DNA from: Atrichornis clamosus
Lineage: Eukaryota > Chordata > Aves > Passeriformes > Menuridae
Length of the DNA: 64,000 nucleotides
Assembly: GCA_013400975.1 (NCBI GenBank)
Contig: WBMZ01003012.1
Coordinates: 164,059-228,058, forward strand
Reading direction: 5' to 3'
How positions within the stretch are numbered: the first letter of the stretch is position 1; each line of letters begins with the position of its first letter. Positions 1 through 12,559 of this stretch are shown piece by piece. The notes below the pieces were generated by a model. That model made no database searches. It saw nothing but the letters and a program-made list of their open reading frames with translations, and was not told where the DNA came from. A program made the translations under genes and the position numbers.

Positions 1-3000
1 CCAGAGAAAAGCTTTTCCAAGTAGTGGAGCTTAACCTTCAACACACAGCTTGCAATGGAAGAGCAATTTCATCTCAAGAATGCAGTGCTTTAAAGAACCC
101 TAACCACAGATTACTTCAGTCACTCTAACACCTGGACTTATTTGTAAAGTACTAGATTAAGCTGTTATGTGATATTTGAATACAGACAGGAACAGGATAT
201 ACTTTATTTCTTTTTTTAAAAAAGGGTTGGACAGCAGTCTGAGATTAGGCCTGCCTTCATTCCGTACCTGCCTTCAGAAAAAGGTCAAAATTCACGTGAC
301 TGGTCTCCAATTCCCCACATTCCAGTAGAATCTCTGGGGAGGGTGGGAACCTTTTGTGAGCACTGCAGAGCTACAAGGAGGTGTGCAGCAGCACCCACCT
401 GGTTCATGGGCCATCAGTATAACAGGGTTCAGGGACAGGAAGGAACCTGTGAGATCACACACCTAAGGCTTGCAGAGTTCTGCTGCTGCGAGGGGTAAGC
501 AAAGGCTCTACAGCAAATGCAAACCTCGGGGACAACCAGACCCAGAGAGCAGTTTCCAGTGGTGCGTGGGAGAACACAGAACAGGAACCCAGCTCAGGCC
601 CATTTCTGTGCTTCTCACGATCTGCTGCTGGCAGAGTAGCCTTGTTACATGCAGGAGAACAGCAGGAAGGACTGCAAGACAGCCTTAAAATTCTGCATCA
701 TTTTGACAAGTAGGAAAACTGTTCTGCAAGTAATAGGATACAACTGAGTTCTGCAAGGTAAACTCAGGCAAGATTAAATGAGCAACAGGAAGGTGAGTTC
801 TTCAGCAGAAAGCTGTGGGCCAGGTGGGATCAACAGGCTGACCTTGAAACAAGTGTTAAGCTGATGTAAAAAAGTCAAATGTATGGGGATGCATAAACAG
901 GAATATCAGCTCCAGGGCACATGAAGTAGTCTTTTTACTTCACTCAGCACAGAAAAGTCTCGGCTGCAGTACAAACTTGGGCTTTAAGCACCATGCTTGA
1001 AGGCCAGTGTGAACTAACTTGAGAGAACAACAATGATTAGAGCTGGAAAAAACCATGACCTCTTGGGAAGACCTGAACACGCAAGTTTCATTTAGGCCAA
1101 AAGTATCACAAGGCTGCAGGGTGGAGGCAAGACATAGGGAAACAGGAACATTGCAAAGAACAGTTCAAATATTTTTAAAAGATTACTTACTACAGGGGCA
1201 GGAATAGCTGTCGCTTATGCCCAATGTATTAGGCAATAAGCTTGACCTGCAGTAAGGAAGATGTCTGGTTCCAGATTCAGAACAAGTCAGTGCTGACGAC
1301 ACCAAAGCACTGGACTAAGCAGAAAGAAGAGCTGCTCAGGCTTCTGTTATGAATCACATTAGATGTGCAATACCAGGATGGGGCAGGAGACTCACAGTCA
1401 GACTACACCTTTCACAGTGGTTTTTTTTTTGTCATGACTAACTCAATTTCAAGCCACTGTAATGTTTTTGCATATCCTCCTACCGTCTGTGTTTAGCTTC
1501 AATTAGAAAAAATTAGAAGTTACTTCTCTGACTTTTCAAATTAAAACTTCAGGATCTGCATAATCAGGTTATTTTACTATCATTAAAAAAAAAGTTATAC
1601 CTGCCTCATACTTTCTACTAGCAGAAATAAATCCCCTCCAATCACCTCCTGTGGCAGTATGCAAGTTTCAGCAATGTTGCAGTACCCTGCATCTTTCTTC
1701 TGACCAAGAGCAACCAGAAGCCTCTTACTTGAGCAAGACAAGCGTGCCTTGCCTTCTAACAAGCCAGCAGGGTGATGTAATGGCTTTCACTGCTGTGGTG
1801 TCAAAGCACTGTCACACAAACGTGTGGACGCACCTTTTGCAACCACTGCCTCAGGCTTGCTTGGGACTTCCTGAGGATGGAAAGTGCTGCATGCAGACCA
1901 AATACTCCAAAATAAAAACTAAGACAGGCAGGATTTTACAGAGGGGGAGTTGAAGCGAAGAGCATTAGTTACAGCCAGTCAGCGTTCATATTTAAACTGA
2001 AAAATCTAAAGTCAGTAAAGCACAGAAGAATAAACTCTTAAGAGCTCAAACATAAATAGGCCACCTAAGAAGCATAAAACAAAGACAAAACACTATCCCT
2101 TTTTCATCCTCTGTAACAGTTTAGTATTACAAGTATTTATCCTGGTACTTCTCTGCTTTATTAAATGATATTTTTCTGATTTGTGAAACATGAGAACAGA
2201 AGAGCAGCCTCAGCCCACCTTACCCTCCAGGAGTCCAGCAATTTCTTATCCAAATACTGAACCAGAAAGGTCTGGTCAGGAAGGAGTGCTAATGGAAGAA
2301 AATGATGAAGTCAGCAGGCACATATGTAGCCAAGCTCAAGGGGACTACCATGCATCCTGAGGAGGGAGCAGGCCAAGGAACAGGCTGGCATTGGAACATG
2401 CTGGGTCACGTTCCAGTGCCAGCAGGACCTCCAGACCAGCAACACCACTGTCGTGTCTTAACCTTTGGCAGCCCCTTAGAGAAGGCAGAAGCACTTCAGT
2501 TTAGCCTCCAAGTTACTCAACACTTCTCAAATTCATCAAGGTTCAACTTTGCTGTTTCATTTCACTGCTTTTAAGAAATGAAAAGATGAAGTGCTAGGTA
2601 CTTCTTCCTTTCCCCCTTCCCACTAGAAGAAATACGTGCTGTATTTTAGCCAACTCAAGTAGTTCTTGAATGCTGTTTTCATTACTCCTCTCTCCTCTCA
2701 TTTACTAAATACTGCATCAAATTACACTCTGAAGCACAGCAGTAGTCTTGAGGCATGCTCACACACCACTGCCCTCCATTCCAACAGGACATAATGAATT
2801 ATTATTTGCCACTACTATCATACTGGGATAACTGGGAAAAGAGGTTCTTTTTTTAATAAACTAGGACTGTAACTTCAACTCTCAGTTAATCAAAAACACT
2901 ATACAGGCATACAAATAGATCCTAAGTACCTAAATAGAGACCACCACTTAAACTTATCACACCCTCCAACAGTCCATACATCAGAAGCTTCCTATGTTAT

Positions 3001-6000
3001 GAAAACATAACATGAAACAAAACCCACCTGCAACCTCAATGGCCATGCACATATTGACTAAGAAATGCTCAGCTGCAGAAGGCAGAACCCCACAGATCCA
3101 GACCCACCCTGCCTCAGCCATGTTTCCACAATTCTGTTTCATAACCTACACCACACCTGAGGCCCCAAACTTTAACCTCCTCCATACTCTGCACGCTGCT
3201 TTTGGACAGTGGAAGCTGATAAAGCACCAGGGTTTGACAGATCCAAATGACACAGCTTTTGTCACTCGCACACTTCCTTGAACACGACAAACTTTCATCC
3301 CTCTAAAAGCAAAAGAGGTCAGAACAACAGAAATCTTGCAGGGAGACAGAAAAATGCATTTTTCATTCGGAAAGCAGAGGGAGTTAAGGGAAACAGTACC
3401 TTTAAAACAACAATTTTCATTATAAACAAAGTTTTGAGGGTAGAATAAAGAAAAAAAAATACCACACAGTATCCAATAGTAACTGTATGAAATGGAGGAA
3501 TACTTTACCAAGACAAAATCTAAAGCCACAATTAAGAAGGTGAAAGGGAACATGTGCACAGCACTGAAGGAATGATTTAGGGCCACTGACATCAACACAA
3601 GCTGTGCAGAGCAAAAATTAAACATGCTGCAATAATAATCTGAACTGCCCAATTAGGTTAAAAAATACATTTACCCTACAAATTAAAAAACCTCCCAAAC
3701 CCCTCGAAGGCATTAATGCTGTTCACAATGTTATTTGAGATGCAAATTAGGGACCTAAAGTTAATATAACACCAACAGAAGTTTCTATTATTCCCATTCA
3801 TGGCTCAAGGGGAGGTGACAGTACAAGAGAAGCCACAGCCCTGTTGTATGAGGTTTTATTAGGACAGTAAAGGCTTTCCTTCATTTTTAATACCTTAAAG
3901 TAGAAAATTACAAAGTTAAAAGTGTGATCTTTCATAACCCAAGAACACTGAAGTAAATTAACAAAAACAGCAAGTCAGCTGTCAAGGCTGACTGGATGAG
4001 GGGAGTCTTAAGGGGAAACAGGTATTCTTTAAAAAAAATGGAATTCAGATCCTGTCTTTCAGCATCACAGATCTCAGGCTAAAGCACAAAAGTAAAGGTA
4101 ATGAGAGTGATGCTGCAGTTATTTCTTCAACTATTTCCTGTACCAGCTGGGTCCCAGTTTTCAAGCTCAGCAAATGCAGAAACAGCTTTCTTCCATCTCA
4201 AATGCCTTCCCCACAATGACGTGTACATCTTGGTACAGAGTCAGTTTTGCAAATGACACTTCTAATGACAGCTCTAGGCAAAATATTGTTTGATTTCACA
4301 CTCCTGGCCCTATCTGTTCAGACAGATTCTTACACACTGAAGAGCATCACTGGCACTGGATGTCCCAGGCTCTGGGCCTGATACATCATTGACAGAATTA
4401 TTCCCTGTGCTTTCCTACAGTTTAATTTTCACAGGAACTTAAAGCAGTGTTGTCATACCAAGTTCAGAGCAACGATGTGAACATCAGGTGATCGGAACCC
4501 TTGATCTTACTGTTAACACCCAACATGCAAAACGTGACAGCTGCACTTCACTAAAGTACACTCAAGTTCAAACAGCAGAAAGCCAATTGTACTAGTTTTG
4601 TTTTTAGAACTCAGTAAATTTCCTAATTGAAACACTTGGTATTACCTTAAAGTATGATATTCAACTGCTTGCTTAAAGAACAGTGCTGTCAGTAAACTGA
4701 GAGCCATAACCCAGATAATGTATTTAGTAACAACCCTGCCTACTTCCTCCCCTCAACCTAAAAATTAGCAGAAACATGGCCTTCAGAAGTTATTTACACC
4801 CACTGCAAAGCATTAGCAGTTAGCTGAGCAGCTTCTTGCCAGCTTGTTGGTTATATTATTCCCCAAACCAACCAAAAAAGCCAAAGCAGCACCAAATGCA
4901 GAAATGGCTATATTAAGAGCTGACAATTACCTTGATTTCAGGTTTCTCTATACTCAACAGTACCACAATATCTAGTTGGATCATCACAAAAAAGTTTGTA
5001 GAGCAGCCTAGAAAGGAGTTAAAAATATGCCACTCACCACCTTTTTTTTTTTAACAGACCACCTTTTGAGGGAGGAGAAAATCCTTAAAGAACACCATTT
5101 TTTTGAAAATATGGCTGTCTCAATCCCCCTAATAGAGTGTTTACAGCTCAGAGAAACCAACGAAGTGAAGGGTTTTTTTTAAGCAGACTCATCACTGGAT
5201 TGCAGTACTTCAGTGCTAAAATCTTGTTAAGGACACAAACTTTATGACACACTAAAAAGCACTCCGTCAGTGTAAATAGCTCCCTTGCAGGTATACAGAG
5301 TCAAGAGATTAAAACTTACCTACCAAGAAAGTATCAGACACTACTCTGACTTCAAGGACCTGTTTTCCTAGCCATGAATTTCTTCCCTAGGATTAATGAA
5401 CAGGGGATTCCTTCTGCTCATTAACACTTCCTTCAGGAGTGCTCATAAAGCCCTTCACAGGTTTTTGAGTGCAGTTTCTTCTCCCCAGTTACTTACAATA
5501 CCTAGAATAAAGTTGCAGATACTTCCACAATGGGCAGGAATCTCTTAAATTTTGAAACAGAGCAGAAATGTAAGTCATAATTAGATTGTGTAAGACTAAA
5601 GACAAAATCACGAACATTTACCTGCAAGAGTCTTACATGACTATCAGATCTCAAGAATGTAGTAATCTAAAAACAGTCCACCAAGTTTATTTCATTAAAA
5701 TAACAATGAAAGTTTAAAGCAATTAAAGTTTTGTCTAAAAAGAAAGCACAAAACTTGTGAGCTTGCAGGGGAGAAACTGTTGCCAAAATACAAAATTTTT
5801 GTTTATATTATGACCATCAACATACACAAAAAGAAATGCAAATCATAACAGAAATACTAGTATTTTCCACTAAGGCTTTAAGGAGACTTCTTACTAGCAT
5901 TTAAGACAACTCAAAGCAGAACCAGAGACTAAAAATTCTTAAAACAAAACTCCAAGCCAGCATCAAAAACGTGGAAGAGCAAGGAAAGAATTGTGTTTGG

Positions 6001-7850
6001 AAAGTTTTAAGTACACCATGATTCTAAAGGGAATAATCTATCAAACCACAGGAGGTGACTAGAACTGCCATCATCACTGCTAACACAAAGGAATGTAGAT
6101 TGGGGGGAGGCAACAGAGGAAGGGGGAGAAAGCACAGAGAAGGGAAAAGGAGAAGGAACTAAAAAAGGGAGCCACAGTAATGGCTACCAGACTCTCAAGG
6201 AATTCCTATAGGAAAGAATAAATCCTTCAAGGTTTTGTTTTAAATAAAGCAATCCATGCAATAAATTGCAGGCTGCTCAGTACAGTCAGTCTTTCAGTTT
6301 ATCTGCCCACCATATTTTCATACATATAGTTTTATACCTCTATTAAACTTCCCAAGCTTAACACAATGGTTGCAAATAGAAATATTTTTCCCTTCAGCCT
6401 CCTCACTCTTGTGAATCATAGTACCCTGAAGAAAAATAGCTTTTTGAAAGGAAGAAGGGAAGCTCAGCTATCCTGAATTTAAAATATCTCTCTACAATTG
6501 TTTAACCAACTTTAATTCTCCAGTTAAGGAGACAATAACTATGGGCTACGCACTGGCAGGTAAAGGCCACTAGAGGACTGCCAGATTACCACAGGAACAT
6601 CCCAAAAGGATATCATAGCATTAAGGGGATGATCTTGCAGATCAATATTTTAAGTTTATGTCTTATACGTAGCATTTACTTCCACATGATGAAAAGTAAC
6701 ATCTTGTTACTGATGCAAAAAATAGGGCTCATTAAAAATAGCCGACATATTAATATGAAGAGTATTTCACAGAAATTCAAAATGAGTGACTAGCAAACCC
6801 ATTTCCTAGTTAGGAGTTCCACCAGTGCATGTAGAACTACTTGAAATGTACATTTTAGTCTCCTGCCTCTGAGTGCAACTCTTCCAGGAATTTCTAGAAG
6901 CTCAGTAACTATAAGGATACAAGCTCTTTGGGCTTGAACAAGTACACTGCACCTCCAATAAAACCAGATCAAGTCACATGCTTCATCAGGAAAGTTTCTG
7001 CTATTCAGCAAACACTGTTCTCCAGATTTCATAAGCCTGACTCGAAGCAAGTAGGCTATTCACAATTAAAACACACCCAGAAACATTTCAGCTTGCCGTA
7101 AGAGATACAAACTTACTGGGACTTGCCAAAAATGGCAAATTTTTCTGACAAAAACATTTTCTATCAGTCAGGCAAATGAATGGGAGGCAGTGCAACAGTA
7201 AAGGCTGTAATAACTGTTCTCAAGAGCTAATTTTAATGGAAGCACAGCAAACCAGAAAATGGATTTGACCAGCTGGCTCAACTCATCCTGAGGCCTAGGA
7301 CTTGGCATTCATGGTGAAAGCCAGGGACTTAATGGGTCTGAATCATCCAGCCCCTTGCAGCCCCAAAGTTGGGGTGCTGCTCCAAAGTTTCTTAACATTG
7401 GGATAGGGATGTCATTTCCCTCAAGGGGGAAAAGCCCGAACTTTTCAATCCCAATCCCAAGAGTTCAGATCCCTGAACACCAATCCTGAGGATCCTCCAC
7501 AGCAGGCAGCTGCTCTCTCACAGGGAACCTAAAACGACCTCCTGAAATAGCACCCAGAATTTCAGACACACACTTCTGTTCAGCCTTCGAGCAGGCCAAA
7601 AGACATTTAATAAGCCAAATAACCAGAACAAAGCCATGTTACTGCCCTCAGAAAAGCTGGTATAACACAAAGAGCCCATTCACTCATCCATTGAGCCCAA
7701 CTGGTCCTTACACTCCAGGGCCATAAACTACAAATCAACTTTCCCATTGCTGAGGGGAGGGGAAGGAAGAAAATAACCACCGTTTCTACCCAGGAATCAT
7801 TACAGAAGGCAACTATTGTGGAAGAACACGCACCTACTCGGAGGTAACTC
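1..7850. other. AT-rich non-coding stretch, no exon identified
   Basis: I see no convincing coding exon on either strand. The longest open frames (for example minus 3146-3652) lack codon bias, splice context and any recognisable motif. The stretch could be an intron of a minus-strand gene whose promoter is the CpG island at 7.9-9.1 kb, with coding exons off the left edge. That is a guess from position only. In vertebrates the gene just downstream of SLBP is usually FAM53A, but I found none of its coding sequence here. Confidence 0.5.
6096..6176 (+). repeat. purine-rich (GA/GGA) low-complexity tract
   Basis: About 80 bases are almost entirely A and G with short G runs and no open-frame significance. 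It is a low-complexity homopurine segment inside otherwise AT-rich DNA. Confidence 0.6.
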
Positions 7851-8234
7851 TATCCTTGAGCCACAGAGGGGAGAATCGCCTCAAAATCGCGGGGGTACGT
7901 GCCTGCAGACATGTGTTTGCAGGGCAGCGGCACAAAGGAATGTCCGAGCCCCGGCGGGGCCAGGCACCGTCCCTTCCCTTCCCCACACGGCCGAGCCAGG
8001 CCAGGGCCCTGGGAGACACGGCAGCGCCGCGCAGCCGGCCCGGATCCCACCCCGAGCGGCACCTATGAACGCTAATAACTTGGGTTTTGGGGTTCGGGTT
8101 TCCCGTCTCCCGGCGGCGCGGCTGCCGCCTCCAGTTCTCAGCGGGCGCACGGCAGCAGCCTCGGCCGCGCGGGGGGAGCGCGGCCCGGGCCGAGCAGCGA
8201 CAGTGACAACAAAACGCACAATATCCACACCGCG

Positions 8235-8645
8235 TTACCTATCTGTCGATGGAACCAGAGGGACGAGCAGCCCGCAGCCCTGCGGCAGCAGGAGGTGCCG
8301 CCGCTGGGAAGCGCAGCCTCGGGGTGACACCCCCGCCCCGCAGGGTCCCCCAGGCCGCGCTCGCTGCCCCGCCCGCTGAGAGCTGCGCGGTGCCCACGGC
8401 CGCCTGGGCTCTGCGAAGGGGTCCGGGTCTGGCCGAGCCGCCTCCCCTCCGCCCGACACTGCCTGCGGGCCGCCTGCGGGGCTGTCGCCTGTCCGGCTGC
8501 TGCCTAAAGGGCTGTTGTTACCTGCCCGGCTGTTACCTACGCGGCTGTTACCTGTTTGTTACCCGGCCGCCTGCCGTTACCTGCCGGCTGCACTCGCTGC
8601 CCCCCCCCGCCCCGTGGCCCCCCAGGGCAGCCGTCTGTACCTGAG
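8235..8645 (-). other. cluster of splice-donor-like AGGTAAC motifs
   Basis: Read on the minus strand, the consensus donor AG/GTAAC recurs at about 8574, 8548, 8533 and 8517 within about 65 bases. Related copies lie at about 8636 and 8235. The closest copies form an imperfect tandem repeat of 15-16 bases with the core CAGGTAACAGCCG. They lie in a CpG island, where a first exon would end. They could be alternative donors of one untranslated first exon, or simply a decayed minisatellite. Confidence 0.4.
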
Positions 8646-8900
8646 CGGCCGCGCCGCCTCCCCCGCGCGTACAGACCGGGCTGCTCAATGGCAACCGAAC
8701 AAAACACCGCCGGCCACGCCTCCTCCACCGCCCACCCGCGCCCATTGGCCACGCCGCCCGCCCGCCGAACCTTGACCCGCTCTGCCATTGGGGATGGCGC
8801 GATCAGGCCCCGCCCACAAAGGGGCGGGGGACGAGCACTGCCCCGGTCGCAGCAGGGACGCGCAGCTGTGGTGCCGCGTGGGGCGGGGAGTGTACGTCGG

Positions 8901-8920
8901 ACTACGACCCCCAGGAGGCA
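8901..8920 (+). promoter_or_regulatory. GFY/ZNF143-like promoter element
   Basis: The sequence ACTACGACCCCCAGGAGGCA resembles the vertebrate promoter element ACTACAAYTCCCAGCATGC bound by ZNF143-associated factors, with a few mismatches. It sits in the CpG island between two CCAAT boxes and the CRE, the usual position for this element at housekeeping promoters. Confidence 0.5.
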
Positions 8921-9013
8921 TTGCGGCGGCGCGGCCCTCTCATTGGCTGGGCAGCGCGCGTGCAGAGGGGCGCAGGGCGCACGGCGGGGAAGACGCGCCT
9001 CGTGCGCGGGGGG

Positions 9014-9027
9014 CGATGACGTCATCG
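9014..9027. promoter_or_regulatory. perfect CRE/ATF palindrome
   Basis: CGATGACGTCATCG is a 14-base perfect palindrome containing the full cAMP-response element TGACGTCA. It lies at the right edge of the CpG island, immediately before the polypyrimidine tract. CREB/ATF binding is expected from the consensus. Confidence 0.65.
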
Positions 9028-9056
9028 CGTGCCCGGATGGAACCGCAAGGTGGATG

Positions 9057-9178
9057 CGCATCCTCCTCCTCGGCTTCCTCTTTTTCCTCTTCCTTCTCGT
9101 CTTCTTCTTTTTCCTCCTTTTCCTTCTCCTCCTCTTCCTCTTCTTCCTCTTCCTCTTCCTCGTCTTTCTCCTCCTCGC
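9057..9178 (+). repeat. polypyrimidine (TCC/TCTT) tract
   Basis: About 120 bases are nearly all C and T, built of TCC and TCTT units. They follow the CpG island directly. Long frames through it read as poly-Ser, poly-Phe/Leu or poly-Glu and are artefacts. Such homopurine/homopyrimidine tracts can form triplex DNA, and promoter-proximal examples are common. Confidence 0.8.
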
Positions 9179-9462
9179 TCTTGAAACATATTTTGCCTGT
9201 GCTCATTTTGCCCCCGGCCTCACAGCGATTTCTGGTCCATGGGAAATTGCAGTTCTTCTGCTTCCACGATCCTGTCCGTATCCCTGGCAGGGATTTGGCT
9301 CCATCTTTGTAATCAGTTTTTGTACGCAGAATTCCCCATTGAAAACAAGTTATCTCTGAAGCATTTCATTGCTAAATCCTTATCCAAACTTAGAATTAAC
9401 AATTTTTTAATTTTTTCTTTTTAAAGAGTGAAGTCACGATGTGTTTTTGCCTTTCACAACCA
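9174..9462 (+). repeat. direct repeat copy 1 (about 290 bp)
   Basis: This segment is repeated in the same orientation at 10457-10744, beginning at GCTCTTGAAA and ending at CTTTCACAACCA. Both copies share long identical runs, for example TTGCTAAATCCTTATCCAAA. Differences are mostly single-base, with a few small indels. This copy adjoins the CpG island and keeps several CpGs that read TG or CA in the other copy. I do not recognise it as a known repeat family or gene. Confidence 0.85.
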
Positions 9463-10456
9463 GGCCGAGGTGTGGAGGGACCCGGGGTGCCCCCAGGAGC
9501 ACCCCCGGCCTAAGCAGCTCCCCCTGCTCCCGTTCCTTTCCCTGGAGCCGGCGCTTCCCGGCGCTGTGTCCGTGTGCTTACACTGCCCTCTGCTTGCCTG
9601 CTCCCTGCTTCCAGACCTGCTGGAAATCCCTCGTTGCCATCCCCCGCCACCAAAAAATGGAGGGCAGAAAACAACCCAACATCTGCTTCTTACTGCCCAA
9701 GAAATGTTCCTATGGGATTTTCTCAGAAGCAGCCGTGAGTCAGCCGCAGTGAGGAAGTGGGATGTGTTTGGACAACAATTACACTGTGCACTTGTCAGGG
9801 CAGAGGCTGCTTTATGTGGGTGCATAATCCTTAACGTCATGAGAAACCAAACCCTGATTTACTGTTGCCCACAGGCCTAACATCACTGAGGCACAGGTAT
9901 TTCTTATTCATGGTAACTGTTAGCAAGCTCTTCTCGTCCCTTTAACCACCATCTGTTGTTTCAGCCTTCTGCACCCTGTTCTTCTGTGTTAGCACATGGA
10001 ATTGTGTTTCACTCACCTTTCCTTTGGCCCACAAGTTTTTCAGCTCAATTTACCTTATTACGCTGAGAGAGATTTTGCTGGAGTACAAGACAATGCTGCA
10101 GCAGATACCTGAGTTCACGTTGCAATGCAGAGTCCAAACCAAAATTGTGTTCTTGGGAAATGCTTACTTTGGCTAGCTTACTTTCGGATTTTAACCTTGA
10201 GAGACCGATAGCCCAATTTTATTTCAAACAGCATTACCAGGTCTTCATCACGGTCTTCCCATCTTTTGCACTCTGTGCAACCCCACAGTACTTTTTTCAC
10301 ACAGTTTTCCAAGATTCCTTTCCCTGATTATACAATGAATATTTAAATTAGTGTTCTAGTTCTCTGTAAGATCAACACATACCTCTCTTCAGAAAGATCT
10401 TGCAAGTGATTACAGGTACACAGAAGAAAGTACACAGCTTTCTCCCATCGCTCAGT

Positions 10457-10744
10457 CCTGGCTCTTGAAATACTTTGTGATTGTGCTCATTTTGCTCCTG
10501 GCCTTATTGTGGATTCTGGTGCATGGGAAATTGCAGTTCATCTGCTTCCATGATCCTGTCTGTATCCTTGGCAGGGATTTGGCTCCATCCTGTAAACAGT
10601 TTTTGTTCTCAGAGTTCCCCATTGAAAACAAGTTATCCCTGAAGCATTTCATTGCTAAATCCTTATCCAAATTTAGAATTAACAGTTTGGTGGGTTTTTT
10701 TCTTTTTAAAATGAAGTCATTATATAATTTTGTCTTTCACAACC
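10457..10744 (+). repeat. direct repeat copy 2 (about 290 bp)
   Basis: This is the partner of 9174-9462, about 1.28 kb away in the same orientation. Where copy 1 has CpG (for example CACGATCCTGTCCG), this copy has TpG or CpA (CATGATCCTGTCTG). That fits CpG decay in methylated DNA outside the island. Open frames of 72-110 aa exist in this copy on each strand but are not preserved in the other, so coding is unlikely. Confidence 0.85.
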
Positions 10745-12521
10745 ATTGTACGTATTCCACTGGAGTAGAGCAGCTCAGGTGTGAGATATTGATGTAAAAC
10801 TGGTTTTTCTTCACCTATGACTTCAACCATTTCCACAGTTTGGAAGCGTTCACATTTCTATTATGTTTTCCTACAGAATCCTGTACTATTTCTGTTTCAA
10901 GTAGGGCAAAACCAGAGGGAACTTTGTGTTTTTGAAGCTGACATGTCTTGATTGCAACTGTTCAGACACAGCCGTGGCTGCAGCAACAGGAGAGGCACAT
11001 GAAAGGGGCACAGCTGCACCTCCCCAGCAGTGCTGCTGCTCTCAGCTTCCACAGGCTGGATATTTCCATCTAGGGCAAAATTTCACAGGAGTTAAACTAT
11101 CTTATGGATTAGATAACTCTCTGAACTTCTTTTTCTTCTTCTGTAATGCTCCCCTGTAATTTCTCCCCTGATTTATTATTTTCCATTCTCCTCTCCAACT
11201 TCATCAGCTTTTTTTCTAATGTGACAATTTGCTTCTTTTGGGGTGGAACTGTTCGCACCTCTCTGTAGTCCAAAACCAGGTGGGAAGCTGAGCCCTAAAC
11301 TAGAGATGTTACAGAGGTGGTACCTCCTATTATCAGCTGGTGGCATCCCAAAACTTATCACATGGGCAAACGCCATACAGTGGTCAACAGGATGGGATGG
11401 GAGACAGAAGTGAGTGATCATGTCTGAGACAGGGCAGGTGGTAGCTTTAATCAATGTCATTCAGTATTCAACCAGAGTCTTCTTTCATTTTATACCCAAG
11501 AGTAAAGCCCTGGCAGGGATCCAGTTTATAATTCAGATCTTGGTAAACACAGACCTAAATTTCCCTCATGACAAGGTTCGATAGTAATTGTCTAGCACTT
11601 TAAATATCTAATTACAAACATGCTACCACATGGTAAAGTGGTCCGTGTCTGTTCACTCAACTGTGTGTCTTCAGGAAGGGCCATCTGTTTCCAACAAAAC
11701 AGTGAGACATGAATGTAGTCAGGTTTCTAAATTAAAAAGAAAAAAAAAAAAGAGGGAAAAAAAGAACAAACTAAAGAGAGACAAAAAGCTGTCTTGACAA
11801 TAAAGCACAAGCTGAAATAGGTGCAATCAGAATGAACCTCAGGACACAGTTTTCACTTAGGGGAACTGATGGATGGCATGGCTTCTGTAAGACGTCCTCC
11901 TGGGCATTATTTTGTGCACCTAAACTACTGCATTAAGAATATAGAAGTCTTCAAAACAGGATCAGTTTGGTCCATCATGACCCCTATATTCCGTAAAGGA
12001 ATAGCAGATCCTCTTACCTTCTGTCTCCACACCTAGGTCATGAATCCAGGTATTCAAGAAAGGGAACGCTTTCCCCTCCCTAGTCAGAACAGGGCAGATA
12101 GGCATGAGTGACACACTGGCTTTGCCTCTTGGGCAAAATCAACAGATAGACCTTAATGCTACAGGTGTGTGTTACCACTAAGCTGCTGCCTATCTAGGCA
12201 AATTACCACCTAAGATCAAGAAGGGAAGCAGAGGAGACTATGCAACCCGGTTCTATTTTTTGTTATTATTTTCATACTGTTTGTAGATAAGGAGCCCAGC
12301 AGCTATTTGCTGTAAAGACATGAAGTGCAAAAACAGTTCAGACACTCTGTACTGTGCAACTGCTCGTAAGGTTCAGACAGGCACTTCCAACACTATTTCA
12401 AACTCATGGCAAAGAATTTTGCTGTGTACACTGATTAGCTCAACATGAGAAAGCCAAAAGTTAGTGTCTTTACTACATCCAGTGTTCTTCTTAGAGTGAG
12501 TTATAGAAGCAAGACAAGAGG

Positions 12522-12559
12522 GTTGGGACAGCAGGTCTCAGTTGGGACAGCAAGTCTCA
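12522..12559 (+). repeat. 19-bp tandem duplication
   Basis: Two adjacent 19-base units, GTTGGGACAGCRRGTCTCA, differ at one position. No coding or regulatory role is apparent. Confidence 0.8.

Larger units (their letters stand above)
7880..9060. promoter_or_regulatory. CpG-island promoter
   Basis: The GC content and CpG density rise sharply here against AT-rich flanks on both sides. Inside are ATTGG (inverted CCAAT) boxes near 8741, 8784 and 8941, many GC boxes, a GFY/ZNF143-like element at 8901-8920 and a palindromic CRE at 9014-9027. This is a typical TATA-less CpG-island promoter. The direction of transcription is not fixed by the sequence. Repeated donor-like motifs on the minus strand (8510-8650) favour a transcript running left, possibly with a non-coding first exon. 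The many open frames in the island are GC-driven artefacts. Confidence 0.75.

Noticed and set aside
3146..3652. 168-codon minus frame
   Set aside because: Phe/Ser/Cys-rich translation typical of random AT-rich DNA; no motif and no exon boundary.
7816..8775. Overlapping frames of 60-190 codons in the CpG island
   Set aside because: GC-rich DNA lacks stops on all frames; codon content is Pro/Arg/Ala noise with no domain.
8940..9359. Long frames encoding poly-Glu, poly-Ser or Phe/Leu-rich proteins
   Set aside because: They are translations of the polypyrimidine tract and the CpG island; no splice or start context and no conservation expected.
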